Assembly: GCA_030867875.1 (NCBI GenBank)
Contig: JAOWCC010000655.1
Coordinates: forward strand, 7,958,269 to 8,022,268
Direction of reading: 5' to 3'
Length of the DNA: 64,000 bases
From: Actinernus sp. WN-2022
Taxonomy: Eukaryota > Cnidaria > Anthozoa > Actiniaria > Actinernidae
Under the pieces are notes generated by a model that was not told the origin of the DNA, did no database searches, and was given only the letters and a program-made list of their open reading frames with translations. Below, in pieces: positions 1 to 11,238 of this stretch (positions are counted from its first letter, which is position 1; every line of letters begins with the position of its first letter). Both the position numbers and the translations under genes were made by a program.

Positions 1-311
1 TTAACCTTAAAGCTTCATGCATAATTCAGTGCATTTACATGTTATCTACTTGAGATTCACCATTAATTGCTCGGAAAGGAGTAACTTTATACTATTATCA
101 ACATAGCAAGGTAAATAATAAACTTTTGATCATGTCAAAGGTTCAAATTAAATGTGTCAGTCCTATTTGCACTTCTTAAATGCAAAGAAAAAAATGCAAA
201 GACAGGAAAAGTGGATCGAGTATCCATGAAATAGAACCCAAGCAGCCTGGGATTTAATTAAATTAAACATCTTATGTGAATTTTTTCATTTTTTGTTTCT
301 TTCGCTGCTTA
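1..311. other. no recognisable gene
   Basis: AT-rich sequence with no convincing coding frame, RNA gene or repeat boundary. It ends in a pyrimidine-rich stretch and a TTAG acceptor-like site just before position 312. Confidence 0.4.
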
Positions 312-481
312 GACTTAGACTTACCGCGCAAGCGCACGCAGAAACGAGTTATTGTGTCACTCACTCGCTCACTGGCCATGGTGTTAGCAAATCGATATTA
401 TCGATCTCTTTATCTAATGCGGCCTCATTTTCCAATCGATTTTGCTCAAGTTCATGCATGCATCAAGCAAAAACATTGGGC
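312..481 (+). CDS. weak candidate exon of the downstream EGF/fibrinogen-like gene
   Basis: A good polypyrimidine tract ending in GCTTAG precedes position 312, and GGCG|GTAAGT gives a consensus donor after 481. Two frames are open across it. The frame open from 293 to 532 has Cys residues (FCSSSC) and then GKSVN, which faintly recalls PAN/apple modules that often precede EGF domains in such proteins. That resemblance is weak, and the frame also runs through the donor. It may be an upstream exon of the gene at 1406-2500 or simply non-coding. Confidence 0.2.
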
Positions 482-533
482 GGTAAGTCTGTAAACAGTT
501 CAGCAGGTAATATCAGCTTAAAGTGTATATGAA

Positions 534-1130
534 TTAAGGGGGAGCTTTACCCCAAATTTGGTCAAATTTAACAACATTTTAAAATAATTTGGTCAGTGTT
601 GTTATTATTCAGATCTAGATGTATTCAAAACCATACATGTTATGAAAGGTCAATTCTAATTATATATCTACTTGGTAGAACAATTTTTGTGCACTCTGTC
701 GGCAAATTGTGATATGATCCCCTAAAACCAGCAGGTCTGGAATGAACTAATTTTACAGAACAAAGTTGCCCCATCTAATTTTTGGCTTGTTTTACAATAT
801 ATTCAAGCCCAAATCATTTGCACATGCTCAAAACACTGATACTAAACTTTGGCCCGTATGAGCCATTTGAAATCACTCTTTTGGTTGCTATGGTAACGTC
901 ATTTGCAAATATCAAGTACGTAATGACTCATAGAGGCAGACACAGCTACACTTATGCAAAATTTGGGACATTTTCATTAAATTGCTGCAGAAATAAGAGG
1001 GTAAGGCAGCTGCGGACAATGAAAAATTGAAGTTTTGAGAAAATGTTAAAACTGAAACACTAAACGGGTTTTAACAAGTTAAAAATGCTTGTCAAACTTG
1101 GCCTAATTTTGGGGTAAAGTTCCTCCTTAA
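534..1130. mobile_element. TIR element (MITE) with TTAA ends
   Basis: The left end reads TTAAGGGGGAGCTTTACCCC and the right end, reverse-complemented, TTAAGGAGGAACTTTACCCC; the similarity continues for some 15 more bases. There is no transposase frame inside. The TTAA ends suggest insertion at TTAA (piggyBac-like preference), which is inference. It sits in the presumed intron just upstream of the EGF exon. Confidence 0.65.
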
Positions 1131-1405
1131 ACATGAAGATCCCCCACCTACAGTATGCAACTGTCGTGATGTACATGTATTTGTGTTTACTGATGAGATT
1201 TGAATGCAAGTCTCGTTCAGTTGATTGTCCGGATACCACAGGAAGTTTGAAGAGTTTGAAGCAAGTCTCGACTCTTGTGTATGTACGAACTCTGAGTATT
1301 TTCCGTGTATGTTAACTCGTCTCGTTCTGAGAGATATTCAGTTTTTTGCAATATTGAAATGAGATGATTTATGGCGTTATTTACATCTGTGTGACATTCC
1401 ACTAG

Positions 1406-1529
1406 GACCCGTGTTCCCGTTATGATTGCAAGAACGGTGCTACATGTCTGAGAGTCTACGACAAGTCAGCAGCGCCTTACAGCTGTAAATGTGCCGCGTT
1501 GTTTATTGGATCTAAATGCGAGGTATACG
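1406..1529 (+). CDS. EGF-like domain exon of a secreted protein
   Basis: Acceptor CCACTAG precedes 1406 and donor G|GTAAGT follows 1529. The frame starts DPCSRYDCKNGATC and continues to CKCAALFIGSKCE, giving the six cysteines and GxxC ending of an EGF-like module (about 41 residues). It ends in phase 1, matching the start of the exon at 1896, which together read GSKCEVY then ALTCRH. EGF modules of this kind are extracellular and disulfide-bonded. Upstream exons with the signal peptide are not visible, so the protein is seen only as a C-terminal fragment. Confidence 0.75.
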
Positions 1530-1895
1530 GTAAGTGAAGGCTTTATCTGTCGCCCAATGTCGACGTTACTGCATGCCATACTCTCTGTAAAGCTGTGAAT
1601 CGAACATTGTAACGGGTCTTTTAGATCCTACTGCAAGAAATGTTATAATATTTTACTATCACAAAACAGCGACTTAACTACAAAATACGCGGCTCGTGAT
1701 TCATGTACTCTTTTTCATATTCTACAGCTCCAGTCGTGTTCTCATTAGAGCACAGAACACAACAAACCATGTCACGAACAAAGTTTAGAAAAGTAACACA
1801 TAGACAATATTTTTCAAAAGCTATTTTAATTTTCCTTCGTCAAAAGTATCACCGTCGTAGTTTCCAAATAAACTAACATCCTTTTTTAAACGCAG

Positions 1896-2500
1896 CATTG
1901 ACATGTCGCCACATCAAAACAGCCCTACCCTCCTCCCCTAGCGGTAACTACGTCATTGATCCAGACGGTGTTGGTGGGATAACCCCCATGACAGTATACT
2001 GCGACATGGTAAACAAAAGCGGAATCGGCGTGACAGTCATCAGCCATGATAGCGAGGCTAGGACTCTCGTCAATGGATCTGAGGAGCGTGGGTCATACTC
2101 GCGTGACGTGACTTACCTTGGGGCGAGTGTGGCGCAACTAACAGCCCTTGCAAACACCTCGTCCCACTGTGAGCAGTACATCAAATACGAATGCTATTCC
2201 TCGGCGTTTTTAAATTACTATGAGGTACGGATAGGTTGGTGGGTATCACGTGACGGAAGACAGATGACGTACTGGGGAGGTGCTCCCCCTGGCAGTGGCA
2301 AGTGCGCATGCGGAGTAAGCAACACGTGCAGCAATAGGAATAAGAGATGTAATTGCGATAGTAACGACCCAGTTTGGAGAGACGACAGTGGAATGCTGAC
2401 AGAGAGGAACGACTTACCGGTGATACAGCTGAGATTTGGCGATACTGGTGGGAACTCTGAACTCGGTTATCACACTCTGGGAAAGCTGAAATGCTACTGA
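1896..2500 (+). CDS. terminal exon: CASPR/fibrinogen-like C-terminal domain
   Basis: Acceptor CGCAG precedes 1896; the exon is open for about 201 codons to TGA at 2498-2500. The domain starts with TCRHIK, has a fibrinogen-like GNYVIDPDG and TVYCDM, then HCEQYIKYEC, YWGGAPPG, KCACGV, CNCDSNDPVW and DLPVIQLRFGDT, ending LGKLKCY. This order matches the fibrinogen-like region of contactin-associated proteins. In anthozoans such domains often close secreted EGF- or PAN-containing proteins, some recovered from coral skeletal organic matrix. The lack of a transmembrane segment after the domain suggests secretion or matrix association. The family call is firm; the biological role is not known. Confidence 0.8.
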
Positions 2501-2677
2501 ATCACAAGGGTCCTATGCAAAAGGCAAGAAGGCGATAGTATAGTTTGTCATCCCATGTTGGACGATCTTGAATGGACAACACGATCGAACTAAGTTGGAT
2601 GAAAATGTTAAGGTGGCAGCCAAACACTGTCAAACAAAAGAAAGCTTCATCGAACATTTGATCAAGGAAAAAAATAA

Positions 2678-3003
2678 TTACCATCCTAAAAATTGGTTTT
2701 GGGCTTCCTGTGGCTACAATTACATTTTTTTTCCTTGTTTACCTCAGATTTACAGGATGAATATAGCGTTAATTCTAAAGTTGAAATCTTTAAACTTGTG
2801 TCAAAATATTTACCAGTTCTGTGTCTTCTTGTCGTCCGATGCATTGTAAAGATGTCACAGGCTATATTCGAGTACGTCCTTTATGTAGATGAATATTGAC
2901 ACAAGTTTAAAGATTTCAACTTTAGACTGAATTAACGCTATAATGCAAAATACGTTTGGAATTGTTGCAACGGGAAGCCCAAAACCAATTTTGAGGATGG
3001 TAA
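2678..3003. mobile_element. foldback TIR element (MITE)
   Basis: The left arm starting TTACCATCCTAAAAATTGG is matched by the inverted right arm ending at 3003, and a second inner inverted block around TATAGCGTTAATTC also pairs. No coding capacity. It begins about 180 bp after the stop codon of the EGF/fibrinogen-like gene and may lie in its 3' UTR. Confidence 0.65.
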
Positions 3004-3439
3004 GCCTGTGCGGGTTGATCGCTCACGTTTCTATACACAATTTGACATGTTACCAACAAAAATGTAGACTACTTGTAGTATACTTGTAGTATTGTAGCCA
3101 AATACTTTCATCGTTTTTTTATGGCGAGAAAGTAGTAACCTATATATCGACTTCAAATCATGTTTTGCTTACTCGCACGACTGCCTGAACGTACAAACTA
3201 TGGTTAATACAAAATTCAGAACTTTGTTTTCAAGGAATTATCAAGTACAATCCACACTTTTCAAGGGCTTGTTTTCTACAGGTTTTCTTCATATTAATTA
3301 TTACGATATATATTATTACTGTCTATTATTCTTTGTAAATTATGAGTACAAAATAAACTTGTTGTTGTTGTTTTTGGATCAAGCGATTCTTGATTGCCTT
3401 CACTTTCGTGACCCGTTCAGCTGGACAGAAAAACTGAAA

Positions 3440-4010
3440 TTTATAATTGTGCTTCTTAATTGGTTAGGGTTTCGTCTGGCTCAAAAACGGCAACACAAAT
3501 CAAACACTTATTGACTGGAAGATATTTCTTAGACAAATAAAACGAAGGTTCGGTGACATTGAATTCGAAACTTGGATTAAGAAAATTCATTATGATCAAT
3601 GCCGAAGCCCAGCACAAGGCAATAAACTTAGAACATACATACAGACCACAAACAGGAAGAATACCTTGTCAATAATACAAATATTAAACACAGAGTAGCA
3701 CTGACAAAGCTCTGTATCAGCAATCATTGCCTTCAAATCGAAACAGGCAGACATTTGAGGCCATATCAAAAACCTGAAGAAAGAATTTGCCCAAAATGTC
3801 TTACAGAAACCGAGGACTATCTTTACATGTATCTTTACATGGCTAGGGGCTAACTAGAAAACATTTGTTTATTTAGCCCCTAGACACCTTTAATATGTAT
3901 ATTGTACCTCTATACCATTGATTTTGCATTTGCTACATTTTTTTTCAAACAAGGAACTGTAAATATAATAATAGTTGTGAAATAAAAGATTGATTTGAAT
4001 TTGATTTGAC
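3440..4010 (+). pseudogene. 3' remnant of a non-LTR retrotransposon (LINE)
   Basis: Two overlapping frames encode the end of a LINE reverse-transcriptase ORF. One reads NQTLIDWKIFLRQIKRRFGD and KLRTYIQTTNRKN. After a frameshift near 3690 the other reads ALTKLCISNHCLQIETGRH and then PEERICPKC, the typical Cys-containing C-terminus of CR1/L2/RTE-like ORF2 proteins. A short 3' UTR follows, ending in AATAAAAGATTG and a TTGA-rich tail near 4009. It is 5'-truncated and dead. The exact clade cannot be decided here. Confidence 0.6.
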
Positions 4011-4836
4011 GAAATACATTTCTTAATTTGTTGCAAGTTTTATAACACAAGCCGCAATTGTCTTTTTGAAAATCTAGAAAAGATGCCAAGAAGAAAAGTA
4101 AAGCATTTGAGTAAAGACAAGGTATTTCTTACTGATGATAAACCCACAAGTTACAATACAAAAAATAATGGCAAAATACATTTTTGAAGAAACAAATGAT
4201 TGTGGTGAAAACTATTTTCCTATTACAATTCGTTTTATTAAATAGTCTGTAAAATTTAGTTCACTTTCATCTATAAGTTCTTTTTTTATATTTTAGCAGT
4301 ACTTATTTGGCTAAACACCAATGTATTTTTTTACACTAGGCCCTAATAAATTTGTCCATGTCTAAGGGGTCGAAACTAGCTATTAAATTAGTTATCCATA
4401 TGGTCTGAGTACAGGCTGCACACAGCCTCTAGTTTTTTTAATTTAAACAATATATATTCTTTACATTTGCTCCAAGAGCTAAAGCTCATCGAGTAAAATG
4501 ACTAAATTTCTGCAAGTGGCTGGCTGAACTATTGAAACAAATTAAAATAACATATTTCGATTCAAAATCCCTTGTGTTGGAATTACAGAGCTAATTTTAA
4601 GGATTATGTTTAAAAACATGGGAGCACCAATTTTTATGCAACAAAAACTGGCCTTGGAGGACAAAGTATTTTGACCTAAACAAGGAAAGGACTGGGTTCT
4701 AATGATATACACTGTGCATCATGGGTAGTAGTTTGGGTATACAGGCTCGAAAACAGCACAAGGTCCTAAGGGAAGGAGCGAATCGGCCATGGTCATTTCT
4801 CTCTTTCAAGAGCTATTGGAGACAACCAAGCAATTA

Positions 4837-5316
4837 CAGTCGAACTTCCGCTAACAGACACCTCCCGTAAGCGGACATCTGCTGTAAGTGGCATAATTCC
4901 GCGGTCCCGACAATTTCTCTAATTAATAAAACACTACATTTGCCACCTCCTGTAAGCGGACACCTCTCGTAAGCGGATGCGGACACTTTTCTCTAGGTCC
5001 ACATGAGCATAAATAACCAAAAATAACCTCTTAAGCGGACACCCGAAGAGATCGAAGTTAATTATTTCAAATATATGCAGTTTTATCTTTGAATTCTAGC
5101 TAAATGTAAATCAAGGTCAGCTCAGTAAAAAGACAAGATATTTGAGCTATGAGCCTTAGATTGAACCTATATAGCCGTTTAAAGCATGTGGTTTACTATT
5201 TCACAGTTGAATGCCACTTCCTACCCCTTACTCTCAACCTTCTGTAAGCGGACATCTCCCATAAGCGGACAGCTACGCTAGATCCCAAGGGTGTCCGCTT
5301 ACGGGGGGTTCGCTTG
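4837..5316. mobile_element. pogo-like MITE, 480 bp, TA duplication
   Basis: The element starts CAGTCGAACTTCCGCTAAC and ends GGGTTCGCTTG, flanked on both sides by TA. Its interior repeats the motif GTAAGCGGACA several times in both orientations. CAGT-starting TIRs with TA duplications are typical of pogo/Tigger-type Tc1-mariner elements. No transposase is present. It has the same length as the element at 34585-35064. Confidence 0.65.
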
Positions 5317-6063
5317 TATTGGTCTTGACCTTCTATTTAGAGAAAAACTACAGTAGTCCATTAACACAGTTTTAATATGTTTTATATTTCTATGTTTATT
5401 TTATCTGTTTCAAGTCTTGGAAAGTGTCAATAACAAGTTCGAGGTCGGCATGAAAAAATTCAGGAAACTGACAACATCTATTTTGTTTGCTTTTATATAC
5501 CGGTAGACATATTTACTCAAAACAAAAAAATCAAATACACTCGCATCACAAATACAAAAACGTTCTCCTTAAGGATACAACAAGAATTCCACTCAAAAAA
5601 ATAATTTTGTGCATGGATTTACCTAAAAGCACATGGATGCCATCTATGACGTATAGATCAGGACTTTGCCATATCAAAGTTGCTTTGCTTGCTGCTCCCA
5701 CATCAGTTCACATGAGGTGGTATATTTGCCTTAACTGTCAGTCATGGAAAATATGGTATTCATCACAGAACTCAATCATGCCTTCACTTATTTTGCGCAA
5801 GTAGCTCTCCCTCTCCTTTGAACATCTGAGCTGCTTCCTATACCCGTAGCGGCCTTAAGGCAAAAAGGCACGTGCCTACACAAAATTTTAATTTTTTCAT
5901 GCTCCCATGACCCCCCTAGAACTGAAGCTCCCTCGCTTCGCTCGGTTGCTCGTGCCCCTGATAACAGTTTAATTTATCCTGCAACTGTTCTCTGTACATT
6001 GAACATTCAGGTCTCAGACTCTGGTCTTTAGTAAGTGCTTTATATATATGTTGTCTAAATAGT
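5317..6063. other. no recognisable gene
   Basis: Short open frames exist around 5487-5804 but none shows a domain, splice context or codon pattern I can support. Confidence 0.4.
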
Positions 6064-6321
6064 CCAGTTTCGTATTCAAAAATTACCACTGAATACAATG
6101 ACTACAGACGAATGTACGCAGGGTTAGCCTCATTCTGAAGTTAAACAATCATAAATACCAGCGAGAAGGTGGGCTATTCACCTCACTGTGTATTGTTGTA
6201 GTTTCGCGTTTTGCACCTTCTCGCTGGAATTTATGAATGTCTAACTTCAGAATGAGGCTAACCCTGCGTACATGCGTCTATAGTTATTGCATTAAGCGGT
6301 AATTTTCGAATACGAAACTGG
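6064..6321. mobile_element. foldback element with about 120-bp arms
   Basis: The left arm running from CCAGTTTCGTATTC through GTACGCAGGGTTAGCCTC to CAGCGAGAAGGTG is matched by the inverted right arm ending at 6321. Only about 30 bp separate the arms, so the transcript would form a long hairpin. No coding capacity. Confidence 0.75.
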
Positions 6322-7021
6322 GTTATTCCCTCGCTGCAGCAATTTTTTTAACATACGAGCAGCTAGTGCAGTGTCCACACTTAATGATGCCAATATTTTG
6401 CATTTGACAGAAACTATATGTTTTGAACCATTTGCGGAAAGATCTCGTTGCCAAGTAACAGCTTTCTGAACAAACATAAATTTCGCCTTTGGATTTCTCG
6501 GGTTATTTCCCCACGAGTCATGGACTTCAGCACCAAAACAAATCTTTGAACAATTAATGATCTCCATGAGAACTCTGAATTTTTCCACAAACCCAGTTCT
6601 TCATCACTTACAGTATTGTCATGGCAGGCTAGAGCTATACGCATAGTTTGTTGTCATGTTCATCACCACCTTCAACCAAATTCACGTAAACTTCAAGGAC
6701 TGCTACATGCTTACCGACATACTGAGATTGTCTATGTTTTTTCTATGGATGGACACAGTATTCCAGTGACCACCCTGGCAATTGGAGTTTGGCTCTTGGT
6801 AAATATCTGAGAGACTGGGCAGCAGTTTGTGTTTCAGAACAAGCTTGTATAGCTAGATGTACATATACTGATGTATTTCGAACACCATTTACAGGCTCTT
6901 GTAAAATTCATTAATAATTCATAAGGGTACTAGCCAATCCCATGTGCTGAATGACACCACATGATCGCCTCTGTATATCCACGTAGAAACCTGATTAATA
7001 AAACATCAGGTTCTGTATCGA

Positions 7022-7130
7022 TATAAAGACCCCATGGTCCGCGATACAGACACTTAGGTCTGCGATACAGACACTTAGGTCTGCGATACAGACACCATGG
7101 TCCGTGATACAGTCCCCATGGTCCGTTATA
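7022..7130. repeat. short tandem repeat, about 21-bp unit
   Basis: About four to five degenerate copies of a unit containing CTGCGATACAGACACTTAGG or CCGCGATACAGACACCATGG. No function is evident. Confidence 0.6.
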
Positions 7131-7306
7131 GCTCTAGTAGTATTCTGTATCAGGTACAGAATACTAGCTAAGCTAGTGAGGGAAGTCTCACGACCGATCA
7201 CTGACTACCCCTATCCCGGGACGGGTGAAATGGCATAGTACATCTGCTCTCTTATTATGTACACACCATCTATTCCATGTGGGACCTGTTTTTCTGCATG
7301 CTACTA

Positions 7307-7794
7307 GGCCTGAGCGGATTGTGCTCCTAAAAGTGGCATATTATGCCGCTAGCACTGCTCCAAATTTTGTCGAATTATGCCCAAATTATGCCAAAGTTAA
7401 AAAAATATGCTCGTAGATTACACAATTATGCTCACAAACTTTTTCGAAGACGGCCGGCATTAGTTGATGCGCGGCATTTTTAGTTGTTCACACAACATTT
7501 TATTAGGTGACCTATTTTTCAAAGGTTAAGTCACACTTATAAAGTCAAAACCAGAATAGATAACTAGAAAGTGAAATTCAGGTATTTGCTTTGGAAAAAT
7601 GTAGAATCTAAGCAAAATATACCAGCTAATAATTAGGAAAGGCACTATAAAAGCAATACTAGCATTGCTTTTGGCTTTAATGCTTCAAATTATGCTACAA
7701 TCTGGTAATTATGCTCGAGCAGTGCTTCTTTGAAAAATTATGCTCGTTTGCTCCAATTATGCCAAAAATTATGCTAGCACAATCCGCTCAGGCC
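7307..7794. mobile_element. GCATAAT-family TIR element, TA duplication (copy 1)
   Basis: It starts GGCCTGAGCGGATTGTGCT and ends with the inverted form AGCACAATCCGCTCAGGCC, flanked by TA on both sides. The interior is rich in ATTATGC/GCATAAT words. No transposase. The same family recurs inverted at 8032-8546 and, more diverged, at 18290-18953. Confidence 0.75.
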
Positions 7795-7984
7795 TACATT
7801 CTACCCTCTGCTCTCTTATTGCATACACATTGTCTCTTCGATGTGGGATATGTTTTTGTGAGAAACTAATTCATCCCACATCGATAGCAGGGTGGGAGAA
7901 ATCAAAGGTTAAAATTTTATGTTGTGCATATCAATGGTTTTTAGTTATCTATTCATTTCACAAGTAAGATAAAATATTCGCGTC

Positions 7985-8577
7985 CGATCTGTATGGGCTT
8001 TACAATGGCTCGCCGAAGCGGCTCGCCATTAGGCCTGAGCGGATTGTGCTAGCATAATTTTTGGCATAATTGGAGCAAACGAGCATAAGTTTTCAAAGAA
8101 GCACTGCTCGAGCATAATTACCAGATTGTAGCATAATTTGAAGCATTAAAAGCCAAAAGCAATGCTATTACTGCTTTTATAGTGCCTTTCCTAATTATTA
8201 GCTGGTATATTTTGCTTAGATTCTACATTTTTCCAAAGCAAATACCTGAATTTCACTTAACGAGTGTGCGTTAAACGTGAAAAAAGCCAAAAAGCCGTCT
8301 TTTGTTCAGAACGTGGGAACAGTCACGCCTGATTGGTTTCTGTGTCCGTTGCTACTAAAAAGTCTAGGACATGTCTGGGGCGTCAACAATGCCGGCCGTC
8401 TTCGAAAAACGTTTTTTGTGAGCATAATTGTGCAATCTTCGAGCATAATTTTTGAACTTTGGCATAATTTGGGCATAATTCGACAAAATTTGGAGCAGTG
8501 CTAGCGGCATAATATGCCACTTTTAGGAGCACAATCCGCTCGACCCTACTCGCCATTGTAAATGCCCATACAGATCT
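7985..8577. mobile_element. small TIR element carrying a nested insertion
   Basis: Outside the element at 8032-8546, the flanks are themselves inverted: GATCTGTATGGGCTTTACAA on the left and TTGTAAATGCCCATACAGATC reading outward on the right. This suggests an older short foldback element split by the later insertion. Confidence 0.45.
8032..8546. mobile_element. GCATAAT-family TIR element (copy 2, inverted relative to copy 1)
   Basis: It starts GGCCTGAGCGGATTGTGCT and ends GGAGCACAATCCGCTCGACC plus C, flanked by TA. It is a reverse-orientation relative of the 7307-7794 copy, sharing the internal block with GCTAGCGGCATAATATGCC. It contains an extra segment near 8270-8390 relative to copy 1. Confidence 0.7.
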
Positions 8578-8956
8578 CCCGCTCATATTTTAACTACTAC
8601 TTAGAGAATCGAACTGCACCATTAAATATATCTTTTTCCAAGCACTTTTCAGTGATGCGAAGTCATGTAATCATTTAAGATTTCATTAAGGGTAATGACA
8701 GAATCGTAAGAGTGGTGAAACGTCTCTTTAACCCTTGTAAAGAAAAAAAGAAAGAAATACATCAGTACATATTAAAATAAATAGCTCACTACTCGACACT
8801 ACAGTCTAACAATCAATAATTATCCCAAACATGCCCAAATTCCCCCAGGCATCGTGGGGCATTTGACTGAGTTTCTGTCGTCATGGTGAAGCAATTGTCA
8901 GCAAAGAAAAGTTGGGGGTGGGGAATAGACCTTTTTTATAGTGTGGCAGATGGAGT

Positions 8957-9609
8957 TGACAGGTACCAGTCATTTCACCACCAAGTCGTTTCTTCACCGA
9001 TTTGTAGTTGATTCGCCAACAATTTGTAGTCGATTCACCGCCACTCAAAGTCGATTTTCCATCACTTGAACTGCTAAAAGCTATCCTTATACTGAAAGGG
9101 AAACGTCTTATGGACACAGTAAAAGTCCGCGCTAAAATTCCCAAAATGATAGAGATGAGTGCCTGATTGGTTTACACAATAATATCAATAAGTAGATGGT
9201 GAGGACTTCGCAATCTTATAGCACCTTGGGATCCCTGTGGTATGTACTGGTTTAATAAGAGCTGTGATGTCATAAGATGGCAGCTATCGAATTCGAGGAA
9301 GGTTTGAGGTTTCCGTAAGGTTTGAGAAAGGTTTGAGCCTTTAAAAGTATATTATACCTGATTTGTGAGTTTCATGTCCACAAGTTTGAAGTTTCATGTT
9401 CGAAGTTTCCTGTTCATTTGCGGTTAAGACACTATGTGATTGAGATACAAAACATTTAACACTGTAATTTGTAACTACAAGTTTGGGAAGAATCGAATTT
9501 GAGTGGTGGCGAATTAGCTACAAATTGGTGGCGAATTGGCTAATGAATTGGAGGCGAATCGTCTGGTGGTGAAACAACTTGGTAGCAAAACGACCGCAAT
9601 TCAGCTGAC
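8957..9609. mobile_element. TIR element with internally repetitive arms
   Basis: The left arm contains TTTCACCACCAAGTCGTTTC followed by iterations of GATTCGCCAACAATTTGTAG. The inverted right arm has the matching GGTGGCGAATTGGC iterations ending near 9600. Exact ends are uncertain. No coding capacity. Confidence 0.55.
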
Positions 9610-10647
9610 CCTTGCACTGATACAAACCCTATTTCTATGAATAGCTTTTGATTATCATGCTAACTAGATACATTGTACAAGGCTCTAGCTAAGCTGTCTC
9701 AACTCCAGCTTCAATATCATCAAAGGCTTGGTTGCCTTTCAAAATGGTGGTCCGAGGACTATAAATAGGACTATAAATAGGACTATATATAGGCAAAAAA
9801 ATAGCAAATCAATTAATGTTTATGAGAGATTTGCACCTGTTCCAAAGTGGGGCATAATACATAGCTTAGCTGACCCTTTCAAATATATTTTCGAGTGACA
9901 TGTGCGTCCGGGCGTACGGATAGCTACTCCCCTGCAGACTACAGTATAGTCCTCCCTGTATGTAGCTTATGCACCAGTCAATTGTAACCCCCACTCCTCC
10001 CCCCACCTCGTGGAATAGTGGGGAAATGTGGGGCATTTTTATGATTTTGAAAGGTAATTAGGCCCGACTGGGTGGGGGATTTTCTCATTATCGACCCTCG
10101 TTCCCAGGGTGCATCCAACATGGCGGCTGGCAGCAACCAGATTGGGCAGGGCACACCACGGTAAAATGTTATACTCTGTTGGCCAAAAGAACGACGGCTC
10201 TTGGAGTTCAAATACAAATTTCCGAGGTCTTAAACTTTTTTAGTAAATGATTTTATAACTTAGTAAACTCACAGTGAATTACAAATTAAGAGAACTTCAA
10301 CCTGTTAAAGTCTTATTAAATTAGGCTTATTTTTCTTATTTTTCGTGAAACATTTAAGTAATATGGTCCAGATAAGAACTGTAGTGCTCCATGGCAAGGA
10401 ATGTTAAAAGGTGTTAATTTTCTATTATTCTTTCTCGTAATTTCATTGGTATATACTTATAAATTCAATAGAAATCCATAGAAATGTTCATTCGATATTT
10501 TTTTGTGGTTTTAATTTATTTTTGATCAAACTAACTATGGTTTAATTTCGAAGAATATCATGTGTTCTCAAATTTGCGATTGAAAAATCTTTTGTTTTCT
10601 CTATATCCGATTAGCTGGATGGTGGCTTGTCTGAGTTTTCACTTAAA
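9610..10647. other. no recognisable gene
   Basis: AT-rich sequence. A CCCCAC-rich stretch at 9985-10040 resembles part of the repeat region near 19680-19760 (shared CACCAGTCAATTGTAA), so part of it is dispersed repeat. No gene seen. Confidence 0.4.
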
Positions 10648-10652
10648 AAGAG

Positions 10653-11116
10653 TGTAACGACCTTATCTCGTTTTTAGGTGAACCAATCGTCGATAACTCA
10701 GGTTTAATGAGCCATTCGCACTATTACGGCCACAAATGACTGCAGAACAGCTATAACATCCCAAACTAGCTATGAACCAGGTTTTCTAGTAAACGAACAG
10801 ATACATAAAATAAGCACATAGAGAAATATACAAATAAAGGACTGATACAAATTACAAACAGAGCAATATTCACTTACCGACTATTCAGGTTCAACATGGC
10901 GGCCACTAACTAAACGAATTACGCGCCAAACTAATTTATACAATGAACGAGGAACGCCTGACTAAACGAGATACGAAGAACGCACGAATGATACACGAAC
11001 ACTAACGAGCACTAGCCGAAACCTGAAACACTGCATGATCACAAAACGAACACTAAACGAGAGGCAAACCACGGTACAATGACTACGACAATAAAAACAA
11101 CATTTTGGTGACTACA
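10653..11116 (-). repeat. BEL/Pao 3' LTR
   Basis: 464 bp, beginning TGTAACGACCTTATC and ending GGTGACTACA. It differs from the other LTR by three substitutions and a one-base deletion. Internal to it on the minus strand lies the purine-rich AGGGGCCGG, a plausible polypurine tract. Confidence 0.93.
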
Positions 11117-11238
11117 CCGGCCCCTAAATGAAACAATTACACGATTTCATTTATCACTAGCCACCAATACTAACGAACTAACAATCGTTCAATGCTCTAT
11201 CAAGGTTCAATTATTTAGCAATGTTCTATGCAATGTAA

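Noticed and set aside
6292..6644. Overlapping minus-strand frames of 98 and 76 codons
   Set aside because: Overlap the arm of a foldback element and each other in different frames; no domain recognised.
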